Assembly: GCF_001283065.1 (NCBI RefSeq)
Contig: NZ_CDMK01000001.1
Location: forward strand, 236,244 to 300,243
Direction: 5' to 3'
DNA length: 64,000 bases
From: Helicobacter heilmannii
Lineage (GTDB): Bacteria > Campylobacterota > Campylobacteria > Campylobacterales > Helicobacteraceae
A program made the position numbers and the translations under genes. The stretch's first letter is position 1; the number at the start of each line of letters is the position of its first letter. This document shows, piece by piece, positions 26,778 through 35,708 of this stretch. Under the pieces are notes generated by a model. The model ran no database searches and was not told the origin of the DNA. It saw only the letters and a list, made by a program, of their open reading frames with translations.

Positions 26778-29700
26778 TTGATGAGGAGACCCACTTTTAT
26801 TAAAAAAACGAAACCACTCTTCAGAAAATGCGCCAAGTGCGCCTGCCCGCTAGGCCTTTTCTTAGCCAGCACCTTTCTGTGTCCTCTAAAAGCCGAACCT
26901 ATGCCTTCTAGGGTACAGGCACAAGTGGGCTTTGGCATGTTTTTAAGCACTACTGAAAGTGCGCAAAGCATCACCAAGGCTCTTTTGGGGAACCTACAAG
27001 GGGGTGTGGACCAGATCCTGCAAGATTTACAAACGCTGGGGATCAATTTCGGAAGTGCCAGCAGTGCCGTGGAGGGTCTGGGTCAAGCCCTATCACAAGT
27101 GGGAAGTAGCGTGCCCCAAGTTCCAAACAGCCTCAATGGAGGTCTACAAACAGTGCAGATAGGACAGGACTTTAGGCAAGCATTCCAAGCACTCCAAGAC
27201 TACCCCAATACTCTCAAAGCCCTGCAAGGTGCTTTGCAAAATGCCCTAAGCAACCCCTCTAAAGCTCTAGACCCCACAGCGTCCCTACAAAATCTGCAAC
27301 AAAATCTTAAGCAACCCCTAGATAACATCAACAACATTTTACAGCCCACCACAAAAAGCCTATTGGCTACAGAGCACGAGCTGGAGCAAAACTCCAATAA
27401 CCTTACACAAAAATTAAACACCTTGAAGGGTTTGTTTCCCACAGGGGGCGCGTGGACCAACACAACCATCACCAAGAGCGTGGACAACATCCTAAAGGCT
27501 CTAAATGCCCTCGCTACCGACGCGAGCCAATCTACCCCAACCCTCCACCCAAGCCAGCAAGCGCAACAAGATTTAGCCAAAGCACTGGGGGATTTAAATG
27601 CGCTTAAGGGTGTTGCAGACACGCTATGGGGCATCAATAGTGCTGGTGCCCCAGACCTTGCCCAAACCCTTGCCACGGGCATCACCACCACGCTAAAAAA
27701 AATGATCAGCGATTACCAAGATGCCCAAAGTGCCCTAAAACAAGCACAAAACACCGCAGCACAAGCAACGGGCCAAGTGGCACTTTTAAAACAAGTGGGC
27801 GGCATTGTGGCAAATTTAAAAAATTTACAAGGGTTGGAGGCAGAGGCTAACAATGTCGCCAAAGAAGCGCAAAGCATCAACGGGGTTTTACAAGAATACA
27901 CCAAGCAATACGACCGCTACAGCTCCACCTTCAAGGGGATCGGCACTAGCATCCAAAACATTAGCCAAGAAATCACCCAGGCCTACAACTACGCATACCC
28001 AACGGGAAAAACCAAGGAGGGCGATTTGGCCCTTTGCGCCTCAACCAGTGCTTGTTTGAACGGTGCCATCAAGGCTCTTGAGAGCGTTATCAACAGTCCA
28101 ACAAACCGAAGAGATGTCGCGGGTTTACAAACCATCTCTCAAAACTTACGAACCAACACAAGCTTAACGGGTTTTAATGCCAATGATGTAGGTAAAACCC
28201 TCACTAAACTTATTGGCAACCTAACTTCTCTACAAAATATCAGCACCGCCCTAAGGGACATGCAAACCATTAACACCTCCGGCAACACCGCCACAAGCTT
28301 AGATTTAAAAAACACCATCCAAGCCATAGAAGGCGTTCAAGATGTCTTGCATACGATCAATGCTCAAAAAGGTGCAGATACGATTCAAACGCAGATCAAC
28401 TCCCTAGACCAACCCGATGGTGCTTTGAACCAATCGGCAAACACTTATGATCATATAATGATTTTTTTAGAAACATTATTGTTACCAGTCAAAAGTGCAC
28501 TAAAGAACGGGTCAGAGAACGCTCTTGGATTCCTTGCTGAGATGATGCCGCTAGCAGTTGTACAGGTTCAGCAGGCCTACATCCAATACCAACACGCTCA
28601 AACCGCCATCCAAACCGCTTGTGCGGACACAAACTTCTTCATCCACCTACCCGTTGCCATCAGCAACGCTCTGAACACCACCACGCAAGACCTACAAAAC
28701 TTCATCAAAACCCTCACAGACCAAGACATCACCCAAACCCTGCAACAAGCCAATGCCAATGCTCTCGTGCACACAGCGCAACAAAATTATAAAAACGCCA
28801 CCGACACCCTAGCAAATGCAGCAAATAATTACGGCACCATTACCCGCTACCTCCTCCCAATGGCCCAGGGCGACACCACCGCCAGCCAACAAGAATTTGC
28901 TAAGGCTCAAGCACTCATCAAAGAGATCGAACAGGCCCTTACCGGCTACCAAAATGCTCTAAAAACCCCACCACACCCCCCGCCCCCACCAGCCAACCCT
29001 CCACACACCGCGCACGAAAAAAACCCCGCAACCAACCCAAACAAAATCGCAGGCGGGCATCAGCCTTTAGGCTCCGACCATCAAGACGGCAACAAGACCA
29101 GCCCAAACAACCCCGCTTACACCCCACTGCCCACCATTGGCGGCCCTAGCAACAGCAACAACCCCTTGCAAATCCTCTCCGACCCCACAGACCCCATGAA
29201 CCAGCGCGAAAACGCGTGGGCACTCTATGTCCAAACCCAAAACCACATCATGGAGAGCATCCAAACAGAGCTTGAAGCCCAGGCCAAAGCCCAGGGCATG
29301 GACCTTGCCCAAACCTTAGTGAACCTCATGGCGGGCATGCAACAAAGCGTGGGACAAAATTTAGGACAGAACCAAGAAAACTACATCAGTGCAGCCCTCA
29401 TCGAGCACTACAACCACTTTTATAATGCAGTGCTCGACAACCCCAACATCAGTTTTTATGTAGTGCAAGAGAGCTTGAACAACCTCATCACAGAGGTGGC
29501 CAATGTCCGCCAAAATTTGTTCAATGACCTCAACCCAGATACCCCCATTGTGGGCGTGAAACTGCCCCCAAAAGTGGCCACGCTACTAAGCAAGAGCAAC
29601 TTCAACTTACCCAAGCTCAACCTTGCAGTGGACGCTTTGCCCGTGGCTAAGAGCATGGGGGCAACCATCCAAGAGCTTAATGTCTTGCTCGCCTATCTCA

Positions 29701-30320
29701 ACACCACCAAAGCTGACTTAAAGCAATACTTAAGCACCGCACACCAACCCAGTGCCACCGCGCCTAAATTCGCCACCCAAAACCTCTTGCAAAGCCAAAC
29801 AGGCAACATGTACGGCGTGGATGCGCAAATCGGGTACAAACAATTCTTTGGCAAGGAAAGACGCTGGGGGTTGCGCTACTATGGGACCTTTAGCTACCAG
29901 CATGGCACTTTTTATCTAGACGACAAGCAGGCGGTGGATAATTTCACCTATGGGGCAGGTGTGGACGCGCTCTATAACTTCTATGAGAGCAAGGACGGTA
30001 AACACACCTCGGGCGTGTTCTTGGGCTTGATGCTTACCGGCTCGACTTGGCTAGCCAAGGGAGCGAGCAATTATAAAGCCTACATGGTCGATTTAAACAC
30101 GCATGGCGGGCATGCACAGATGAACACGACCTATTTTCAAATCCCCATCAATGTGGGCTTTAGAGCCAATGTTACCAAGCACCAAGGCTTTGAAATCGGT
30201 CTACGCATCCCCTTAAGCACGAACTACTACTTCAAGGGTACAAGCATCGATGGCAATAGCCTCGATGTTACCTACAAGCGCAATATCTCGGTGTTCTTCA
30301 ACTATGTCTACAGCTTTTAG
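26778..30320 (+). CDS. Giant Hop-family outer membrane protein, 1180 residues
   Basis: ATG at 26778 follows AAGGTAAGGGG. The signal region is LGLFLASTFLCPLKAEP (cleavage near residue 40). The mature protein starts with a long Gln/Asn/Leu-rich helical region, extending to about residue 720, with few cysteines (CASTSAC near 420). A proline-rich linker (HPPPPPANPPH near 735) follows. After a second helical part comes a C-terminal barrel of about 170 residues from VDAQIGYKQFFG (near 1014) to FNYVYSF with the terminal Phe. This is the Hop plan with an unusually large extracellular domain, as in BabA or Hop adhesins (about 700-750) but far longer. No frameshift is present. An adhesion role is inference, and the ligand is unknown. 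Confidence 0.85.
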   Translation: MMRRPTFIKKTKPLFRKCAKCACPLGLFLASTFLCPLKAEPMPSRVQAQVGFGMFLSTTESAQSITKALLGNLQGGVDQILQDLQTLGINFGSASSAVEGLGQALSQVGSSVPQVPNSLNGGLQTVQIGQDFRQAFQALQDYPNTLKALQGALQNALSNPSKALDPTASLQNLQQNLKQPLDNINNILQPTTKSLLATEHELEQNSNNLTQKLNTLKGLFPTGGAWTNTTITKSVDNILKALNALATDASQSTPTLHPSQQAQQDLAKALGDLNALKGVADTLWGINSAGAPDLAQTLATGITTTLKKMISDYQDAQSALKQAQNTAAQATGQVALLKQVGGIVANLKNLQGLEAEANNVAKEAQSINGVLQEYTKQYDRYSSTFKGIGTSIQNISQEITQAYNYAYPTGKTKEGDLALCASTSACLNGAIKALESVINSPTNRRDVAGLQTISQNLRTNTSLTGFNANDVGKTLTKLIGNLTSLQNISTALRDMQTINTSGNTATSLDLKNTIQAIEGVQDVLHTINAQKGADTIQTQINSLDQPDGALNQSANTYDHIMIFLETLLLPVKSALKNGSENALGFLAEMMPLAVVQVQQAYIQYQHAQTAIQTACADTNFFIHLPVAISNALNTTTQDLQNFIKTLTDQDITQTLQQANANALVHTAQQNYKNATDTLANAANNYGTITRYLLPMAQGDTTASQQEFAKAQALIKEIEQALTGYQNALKTPPHPPPPPANPPHTAHEKNPATNPNKIAGGHQPLGSDHQDGNKTSPNNPAYTPLPTIGGPSNSNNPLQILSDPTDPMNQRENAWALYVQTQNHIMESIQTELEAQAKAQGMDLAQTLVNLMAGMQQSVGQNLGQNQENYISAALIEHYNHFYNAVLDNPNISFYVVQESLNNLITEVANVRQNLFNDLNPDTPIVGVKLPPKVATLLSKSNFNLPKLNLAVDALPVAKSMGATIQELNVLLAYLNTTKADLKQYLSTAHQPSATAPKFATQNLLQSQTGNMYGVDAQIGYKQFFGKERRWGLRYYGTFSYQHGTFYLDDKQAVDNFTYGAGVDALYNFYESKDGKHTSGVFLGLMLTGSTWLAKGASNYKAYMVDLNTHGGHAQMNTTYFQIPINVGFRANVTKHQGFEIGLRIPLSTNYYFKGTSIDGNSLDVTYKRNISVFFNYVYSF

Positions 30321-30529
30321 CCTTTTTAGCTAGCTTGGGGGGTTCTTGGGGGGTTGTTACACATATTTCCCTTTTTTGATTTTTATCTTGTGTGGGTCAA
30401 ACCCTCTTGACTCTCTCTCGTTAAGATAGCCCTATATTTCATTTTTGCAAAGGAGTCTACATGTTTATCCAAGATTAAACACAGAACAACAAGTGTTCTT
30501 GTATTTGACACAAATTACACAAAATGCGC
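30321..30529. other. AT-rich spacer after the large outer membrane gene
   Basis: It contains a T-run and AAAGGAG followed by ATGTTTATCCAAGATTAA (30461 onwards), a five-codon open frame that may be the broken start of the LRAT-like pseudogene. Confidence 0.3.
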
Positions 30530-31112
30530 CACGCTTTTAGAGTTGGTGCAGACGGTGGCATGAGAATGAAAAGGAACCAGTTCAAAGATTGGGTGGTGAA
30601 AAACTCCATGCTCTATAAAGGAGCGGCAAAGAAGCGGCCAAGTTGTTGGAAGATTAGGGGTGCTATACCAAGGTTTTAAAAAGCAATGGTGATAACCGTC
30701 GGGGTCGTTGTGGGGACTGTGGATGTGGCGCAGCAGTTACCACCGCATCGTATGCAGGGGATTTGGCTACAAGTGCCACCAACCATCTGATCCGCGACAA
30801 AGTGGGCGAACTTGCGGCGGTGTGGTGTGGCACTACGGGGGCTTGGAGCATACGGGCATTTATATGGGCACAACCAAATCGTCCACTGGAGCAAAATGGC
30901 CATGTTGAAAAATGTAATCTAAAAGCGTTTTTGCAAGGGGGTGGGGATTTAGCCTTGAGCATTTATGTTTCCAGGGCACAAGAACCCATCGGGTCCTTTA
31001 AGTGTCGCAGCGCGTAAATGCGCAAGTCGGGTATGGCATGGATGAGAGAGGCTCATATGACCCCTTAGTCAACAACAGCCATAGATTTACAATCGAGTGT
31101 TTGTAGGGGGTA
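30530..31112 (+). pseudogene. Broken LRAT-family (NlpC/P60-like acyltransferase) gene
   Basis: Three reading frames together give a recognisable LRAT-domain protein. ATNHLIRDKVGEL is in one frame, HYGGLEHTGIYMG in the next, and GHNQIVHWSK in the third. Then the first frame returns with GHVEKCNLKAFL and ALSIYVS, and GSYDPLVNNSHRFTIECL lies near the end. This order matches bacterial lecithin:retinol acyltransferase-like proteins (HSGIYIG, NQIVHL, SIYVSC, DNCHQFT). The catalytic Cys of the final motif is Ser here. At least three frame changes plus stops show the gene is dead. Confidence 0.65.
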
Positions 31113-31519
31113 AGTGGCGATGGTCTACCACAAAACCTAGTGTTATAAAGCAGTGTGTATTTTTCGAAGCTGCTAAAACCCCACTTTTTTGGAAACTGCC
31201 TTCCTTGCAAGGCTAGGGGTGCAGTGCTTGGTTCCCCAGCCCAATCTTGCATTGGATTTCTGTGGACCTTTTAAGTGTTTTTCAGTTTAAGGCAATCCAC
31301 AAATTTCGTCCCTCCTTGCAAACTCTTGCATTACACGATCGCCCAACAGTAAGGGCAGAGTTTTACGCGTAGCGTGGATACAACCCCCCGCCCAGTCCGC
31401 CACCACCTACGCTTAAAGAACAGTAAGGCTTAACTCTGCCAAACACGCCAGTTGCTAAAAACACCTTACAATATTCTATAAGGGTCTTTCACCAAGAGCT
31501 CTTCTTGGCATTCTTGTCC
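31113..31519. other. Non-coding spacer with nested inverted repeats
   Basis: GGCAGAGTT (31354-31362) pairs with AACTCTGCC (31432-31440), and inside it GCGTAG (31367-31372) pairs with CTACGC (31407-31412). AACAGTAAGG occurs twice (31345-31354 and 31419-31428). No gene is visible. Significance is unknown; this may be remnant mobile DNA. Confidence 0.3.
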
Positions 31520-32491
31520 CTAGTGGGTGTTAAAGAATTCTTGGATAGCCTTAGGGTCTGTGGTTTTGAGTAGGGCTAGTTGCAAGAGTATTCGGGCTTT
31601 TTGAGGGTTTAAATCCCCGGCACGCACGAAGCGATAATGTGCATCGTCCACTTCGCCAAGTTGCACACCCCCACTACCCACCCGGCTCGAGCGCACCACC
31701 ACCACACCCCGTTTAACCGCCTGCGCCATCGCCTCTAAGAGTGTGTGGCTCGCATTGCCATTACCCATACCCGCCACCACTACGCCCTGCACGCCCGCCT
31801 GCAAAGCTGCCTTCAAGAGAAAATCCTCACAATCCACATGGGTGTAAATGACTGCCACCTGGGGTAGGGGCTTTATGGGTTCGCTTAAGGCCAGTTGGCT
31901 TTGCAAGGTGTGCTTTGTTATGGGCTTGGCGTGAAAAGACACTTGGCCATAGTAGACATGCCCGATGGGCCCCGCATCGGGAGCTTTAAACGCATCTAAG
32001 TGGCTAGTGTGCGTTTTGCTGGCATGGCGTGCGCTGTAAATGTTTTCATCCATCGCCACCAAAACTCCAAGCCCTGCACTCTCAGGGTGGGTACACACGG
32101 CTAGGGCATTGTGCAGGTTCATGGGCCCATCGGGGCTGATGCTCGTAGAGTTACGCATCGCCCCCGTGAATACAATGGGCTTATGGGTTTGTGCACTTAA
32201 ATGCAAGAAGTACGCACTCTCTTCCATCGTGTCTGTGCCATGCGTGATGGTAAAGCCCTTGATGTCCTCCCTTGCGCTTAAAGTGTGGATGTACTCTAAA
32301 AGTTTAAGCCAAATAGCTGAATCCATATCCTGTGAGCCGACATTGGCCACCTGCACGCTCTCTATTTCTATGCCCCTGGGCACAATGCCCTTTAATAAAT
32401 CGCCCACGCCCACTTGTCCGCTGACATACGCCCCCCCCTCTCCTGTGCCCGCAATTGTTCCTCCTGTCGCTAAAACCATGATTTTATCCAC
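31520..32491 (-). CDS. ansB: L-asparaginase, type II family
   Basis: Hydrolyses asparagine (and often glutamine) to aspartate and ammonia. The 323-residue product starts at GTG 32491 (after AAAAAGGGG) and reaches the first catalytic Thr at once in LATGGTIAGTGEGG. The second motif ITHGTDTMEESAYFL supplies Thr-Asp, and GAMRNSTSISPDGPMNL supplies later ligands. No clear signal peptide is visible, so periplasmic location, known for the H. pylori enzyme, is not shown by this sequence. A later in-frame ATG (MVLATGG) would shorten it by four codons. Downstream of the flagellar block by 54 bases. Confidence 0.93.
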   Translation of the reverse strand: MDKIMVLATGGTIAGTGEGGAYVSGQVGVGDLLKGIVPRGIEIESVQVANVGSQDMDSAIWLKLLEYIHTLSAREDIKGFTITHGTDTMEESAYFLHLSAQTHKPIVFTGAMRNSTSISPDGPMNLHNALAVCTHPESAGLGVLVAMDENIYSARHASKTHTSHLDAFKAPDAGPIGHVYYGQVSFHAKPITKHTLQSQLALSEPIKPLPQVAVIYTHVDCEDFLLKAALQAGVQGVVVAGMGNGNASHTLLEAMAQAVKRGVVVVRSSRVGSGGVQLGEVDDAHYRFVRAGDLNPQKARILLQLALLKTTDPKAIQEFFNTH

Positions 32492-32545
32492 GAAAACCCC
32501 TTTTTCAGAGCATTGTAACGCTTTAAATTTAATGGTGTTTAACCG

Positions 32546-32779
32546 CTAAGAGATTTCTAAGAATTTTTGGGCGGCTTTGAGTTGGCGCATTTGTACACCT
32601 AAAGTACGCTGCTCTGCTTGTAGCCGTTCGATGGTAGTGGCGATGAGGGTTTTTGCGCTCTGCAAAACCTCTAAATCAGTGCAAGGTTCGCTTAAGAAAG
32701 GGCAAGTCTCGATCAACAAGGACGCGCGCTCTAGATTGTTCTCCAAGAGCGCGATTTTCAGATCATCGACCCAATTCAT
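32546..32779 (-). CDS. FliT-like flagellar chaperone candidate (HP0754-like)
   Basis: A 77-residue helical protein that overlaps the end of fliS by 17 bases, the usual place of fliT after fliS. It is Leu- and Glu-rich, with a C-terminal helix (LQAEQRTLGVQMRQLKAAQKFL) of the kind that binds FliD in FliT. The same slot in H. pylori is HP0754. There is little sequence-level signature, so the FliT role rests on position, size and helicity. Confidence 0.65.
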   Translation of the reverse strand: MNWVDDLKIALLENNLERASLLIETCPFLSEPCTDLEVLQSAKTLIATTIERLQAEQRTLGVQMRQLKAAQKFLEIS

Positions 32780-33146
32780 TGGGGTGTATCTCTCTCCAAG
32801 CCTCTAAGAGTCCACGCGCCACACGCATGATGAGATCAATTTTTGTACTGTCATTATCCACATTGGCTTGGGTGAGTAGTTTGATTTGGTGGGTATAAAG
32901 CCCGGTGAGATACACAGCGACCTCCCCACCCCGCTCGTAGTCTAAGATATTGAGCAACTCGGTAAAGATGTCGGTCACCTTGTTGATATAGGTGATTTTC
33001 CTTTCAATATCCTCCGCCTCCATGTGCCGTTTGGCTTGGGCAGCAAATTTTAAAATCCCCTCATAGAGCATTTCAATGAGCTTTGCGGGCGATTCTACGG
33101 TTACGGCGTTTTGTTGATACAGGTTATAGGCACTGGCTTTAAACAT
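32763..33146 (-). CDS. fliS: Flagellin export chaperone FliS
   Basis: Binds flagellin in the cytoplasm and prevents premature polymerisation. The 127-residue helical protein begins with the family pattern YNLYQQNAVTVESPAKLIEMLYEGIL and continues with a helical bundle. GLYTHQIKLLTQANV matches the end of the third helix. It lies 12 bases after fliD and overlaps the fliT-like gene. The ATG at 33146 is preceded by GGGAAAG. Confidence 0.95.
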   Translation of the reverse strand: MFKASAYNLYQQNAVTVESPAKLIEMLYEGILKFAAQAKRHMEAEDIERKITYINKVTDIFTELLNILDYERGGEVAVYLTGLYTHQIKLLTQANVDNDSTKIDLIMRVARGLLEAWREIHPNELGR

Positions 33147-33158
33147 TCTTTCCCTTTC

Positions 33159-35234
33159 TTAGTTCTTTTTCGCGGCCGCTTGGTCGATCATCATCTGTAC
33201 CGTGTTAAAGGATTTATTCGCTTTTGAAATACGCTCATCGTAGGCGGCGAAGCGTTCTGCCATGATGTCGTAACGGGTTTTGAGCGTTTCCATTGCGCTC
33301 TCCTTATCCTTTCTCAGATCTTTAGCATCTTGCTCGAGCGAATCTTCGTATAATTTCAAACGCGCACTTCCACCATCGACCAAACCGGCTAAAACTTTAT
33401 CTAAACGGATAAAAATCCCGTCTTGGTGGGTCTCTTTACCCCCCATGCTTTTTACATCGCTCCCATAAAAGAAGTCTTGGGTGGCCTGGGGGTCGGTTTC
33501 AATTGCGTTTGTAAGCCTAGCCTCATCCAAACTCATTTTTCCATGCTCATCTAGGCTAATGCCGTACTTCATCAAGCTATCCACCCCTTTTGCACTCGTG
33601 ATGCTGAAAGCGATGGCGTTGTTGATCGAAGAGCGGATGGTGCGGATGTCGCTCACCCCATTAAAGACCCCGGCGATATGGGTGTCCGGATCGTAGCGGG
33701 TGGTTTCATCTAATTTTGGCATCAATTCGTTGTAGGCTTTGACAAAGGCCTTAATGTTGTCCACGATTGCCTTGCTGTCTCTAGTGATGCTCACAATAGC
33801 GGGTTTGCCCGGATCGGTTTTGGAAAGTAAGGTCAAAGACACCCCATTGATCACATCGTTGACCTCATTGGTGGGGCGGGTGATGGTTGCGCCGTTGTAG
33901 GTGAATTTGGCATCTTTTGCTCTTTGCAAGTTTTTAAATCCAAAAAGACCATGGATTTTGGCGTAGGACTGACTCAAGCCCTCGCTCAAGCCCAAGTTAG
34001 ACACCGCCGCCTTGCCCGCCACCCCCACGCCTGTAATGCGTAACTCTCCGCTGTCGCTGTTTAAGACCAACTTCCCATCTGCGCCTAGGGTGGCATGTAG
34101 ACCATCGATAGTATTGATGGCCTGGACAATCGCCCTGCCATTGTCATCGCTCGAGCTGGCTACAGAGGTGATCTTGGAAAGGTCGATGGCGTGCCCATTG
34201 AAGTTCACCACCCCCTTCATTTTCCCGGAGGGGATGCCTGTGGTGCCCTTGACTAAATCATCGGTGCTCGAAGTGGTGTTAGCAAAGCCCAGCTCAGCCA
34301 TCTTAGCCCCACCCACTTCTATGCCAAACCCCCTGCTATCATTGAGGATCAAAGACTTGCCATCGTTGATTAAACCTACATTGAGCTGTCCGCTCTCTAA
34401 GAGAGATTTTGTTTCAGGGTTGGCTTCTAAAGCCTTTTTGATCGCCTCTTGCAGGGCTTGGTTTTTGTTCTGCACAGGGGTTTTGGTGTTGATATTCAAG
34501 GTGATGGGGATTTTCACCTCTTGGCCCTGTGCGTCTTTTACTTTGATGAAAAAATCGTCCTCCGTGTTCTTGCCCGTGGCTGGGTCTGTGCCGCCTGCTG
34601 TCAAGGTGATGGGGGCATCGCTACTTAAATGCGAGATCACGCTGGTGCCGAAGTAAATGCGGCTATTGGCTCCTTGATTTTTGCTGTTAAGCATGAGTTG
34701 GTAGGGCTTGTCCCCCCCTGTTTTCATCACAATGCCTAAGACATTGCCATCGGTTGTATCCGTGATCGCCTGCGCCACATCGCCCAGGCTCATCCCGGCC
34801 TTGATGTTGATAGTGTAGTTCTTGCCATTGGTGTAAAAGTGCAACTTGGTGTTGGCTTGGCTGAAGGCATCGTCTCGATCCCTAAAGTGGGTGGCGACCT
34901 CGTTGATGTCACCCTGCGCCAAGTCTTCCACCTCGACTTTAATATTTTGCACGGGGATACCCGGACTCACCGTGGCTTTAATGGCTCCACCGCTCACACT
35001 GCTGGTGCGGCTCGTGTAGGTGGAGTAGTCAGTGAGCGCATTTACGGGAGCTTTGAGATTGGAGATAAGGGTTTTGATTTCAATAAGGGCTTTTTGTTTT
35101 TCAACATTCGCCTCCATTTTCTTTTCAATGGGGGCGACCATCATCTGCTCATCGGCTTTTTTGAGTTTATCGATCACATCGTAGTTTAAAACCTTGCTGC
35201 CAATCCCTAATGAACTAAGTTTTCCAATTCCCAT
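33159..35234 (-). CDS. fliD: Flagellar filament cap protein FliD
   Basis: The distal cap that folds flagellin at the growing filament tip. The 691-residue product starts MGIGKLSSLGIGSKVLN, has the D0/D1 coiled-coil ends (DVIDKLKKADEQMM and, at the end, FNTVQMMIDQAAAKKN), and a large variable middle. FliD_C repeat features (GVSLTLLSKTDPGKPAIVSI) follow. Length is typical of Helicobacter (about 685). Order flaG-fliD-fliS-fliT-like matches H. pylori HP0751-HP0754. Confidence 0.96.
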   Translation of the reverse strand: MGIGKLSSLGIGSKVLNYDVIDKLKKADEQMMVAPIEKKMEANVEKQKALIEIKTLISNLKAPVNALTDYSTYTSRTSSVSGGAIKATVSPGIPVQNIKVEVEDLAQGDINEVATHFRDRDDAFSQANTKLHFYTNGKNYTINIKAGMSLGDVAQAITDTTDGNVLGIVMKTGGDKPYQLMLNSKNQGANSRIYFGTSVISHLSSDAPITLTAGGTDPATGKNTEDDFFIKVKDAQGQEVKIPITLNINTKTPVQNKNQALQEAIKKALEANPETKSLLESGQLNVGLINDGKSLILNDSRGFGIEVGGAKMAELGFANTTSSTDDLVKGTTGIPSGKMKGVVNFNGHAIDLSKITSVASSSDDNGRAIVQAINTIDGLHATLGADGKLVLNSDSGELRITGVGVAGKAAVSNLGLSEGLSQSYAKIHGLFGFKNLQRAKDAKFTYNGATITRPTNEVNDVINGVSLTLLSKTDPGKPAIVSITRDSKAIVDNIKAFVKAYNELMPKLDETTRYDPDTHIAGVFNGVSDIRTIRSSINNAIAFSITSAKGVDSLMKYGISLDEHGKMSLDEARLTNAIETDPQATQDFFYGSDVKSMGGKETHQDGIFIRLDKVLAGLVDGGSARLKLYEDSLEQDAKDLRKDKESAMETLKTRYDIMAERFAAYDERISKANKSFNTVQMMIDQAAAKKN

Positions 35235-35252
35235 GTGTTGCTCCGGTGCGCT

Positions 35253-35636
35253 CTAGCCTTTTTTGTCAAAAATGATCCCTAAAATATCGCGCATTTTCTC
35301 GGTTAATTTGATGGCCTCTTTGGAGGGGATTTCACGGATGATCCGATCCCCATTGCTATCCTTGATCGTTACGACCAAGCTACGCAAGACCTCGTTATAA
35401 CTAAAGGTCAAATTCGACTCCATGCGCTTCATCTTCTCATTGAGCTCTTTTGTCAACGCCTGCAAATCCTGTTCCTTCAAGTGAGATTCTTCATCTTTGG
35501 TGTGTTCGGATTTGCTCCTATCAATAGAAGACACCTGCTGTGGGGTTTTTAAATTCATTGCATGTGTGTGGGGTAAATCTAATTGTGTGGTGTTGATGTG
35601 TGGGGTGATGCTTGCAATCTCTGTAGACATAGACAC
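35253..35636 (-). CDS. flaG: FlaG family flagellar protein
   Basis: A 127-residue protein encoded just before fliD. The N-terminal half is polar and low in structure. The C-terminal half holds the FlaG domain: LTKELNEKMKRMESNLTFS, then LVVTIKDSNGDRIIREIPS and the terminal helix. FlaG limits filament length in several bacteria. It is the first gene of the block and has a strong sigma-28-type promoter (35650-35676). Confidence 0.93.
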   Translation of the reverse strand: MSMSTEIASITPHINTTQLDLPHTHAMNLKTPQQVSSIDRSKSEHTKDEESHLKEQDLQALTKELNEKMKRMESNLTFSYNEVLRSLVVTIKDSNGDRIIREIPSKEAIKLTEKMRDILGIIFDKKG

Positions 35637-35649
35637 TCCTTTAAGCCCT

Positions 35650-35676
35650 AAATCGGCACAGCGTTGTTTTTATTTA
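35650..35676 (-). promoter_or_regulatory. Sigma-28 (FliA) promoter of flaG-fliD-fliS
   Basis: On the minus strand, TAAA at 35676-35673 is separated by exactly 15 bases from GCCGATTT at 35657-35650, matching the FliA consensus TAAA-N15-GCCGATAA. It lies 14 bases before the flaG start, so the initiation site is close to the ATG. It marks the block as late flagellar class. Confidence 0.8.
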
Positions 35677-35708
35677 TGTTTTGGCGTTATTGGAGCGGGG
35701 GTTTTAGG

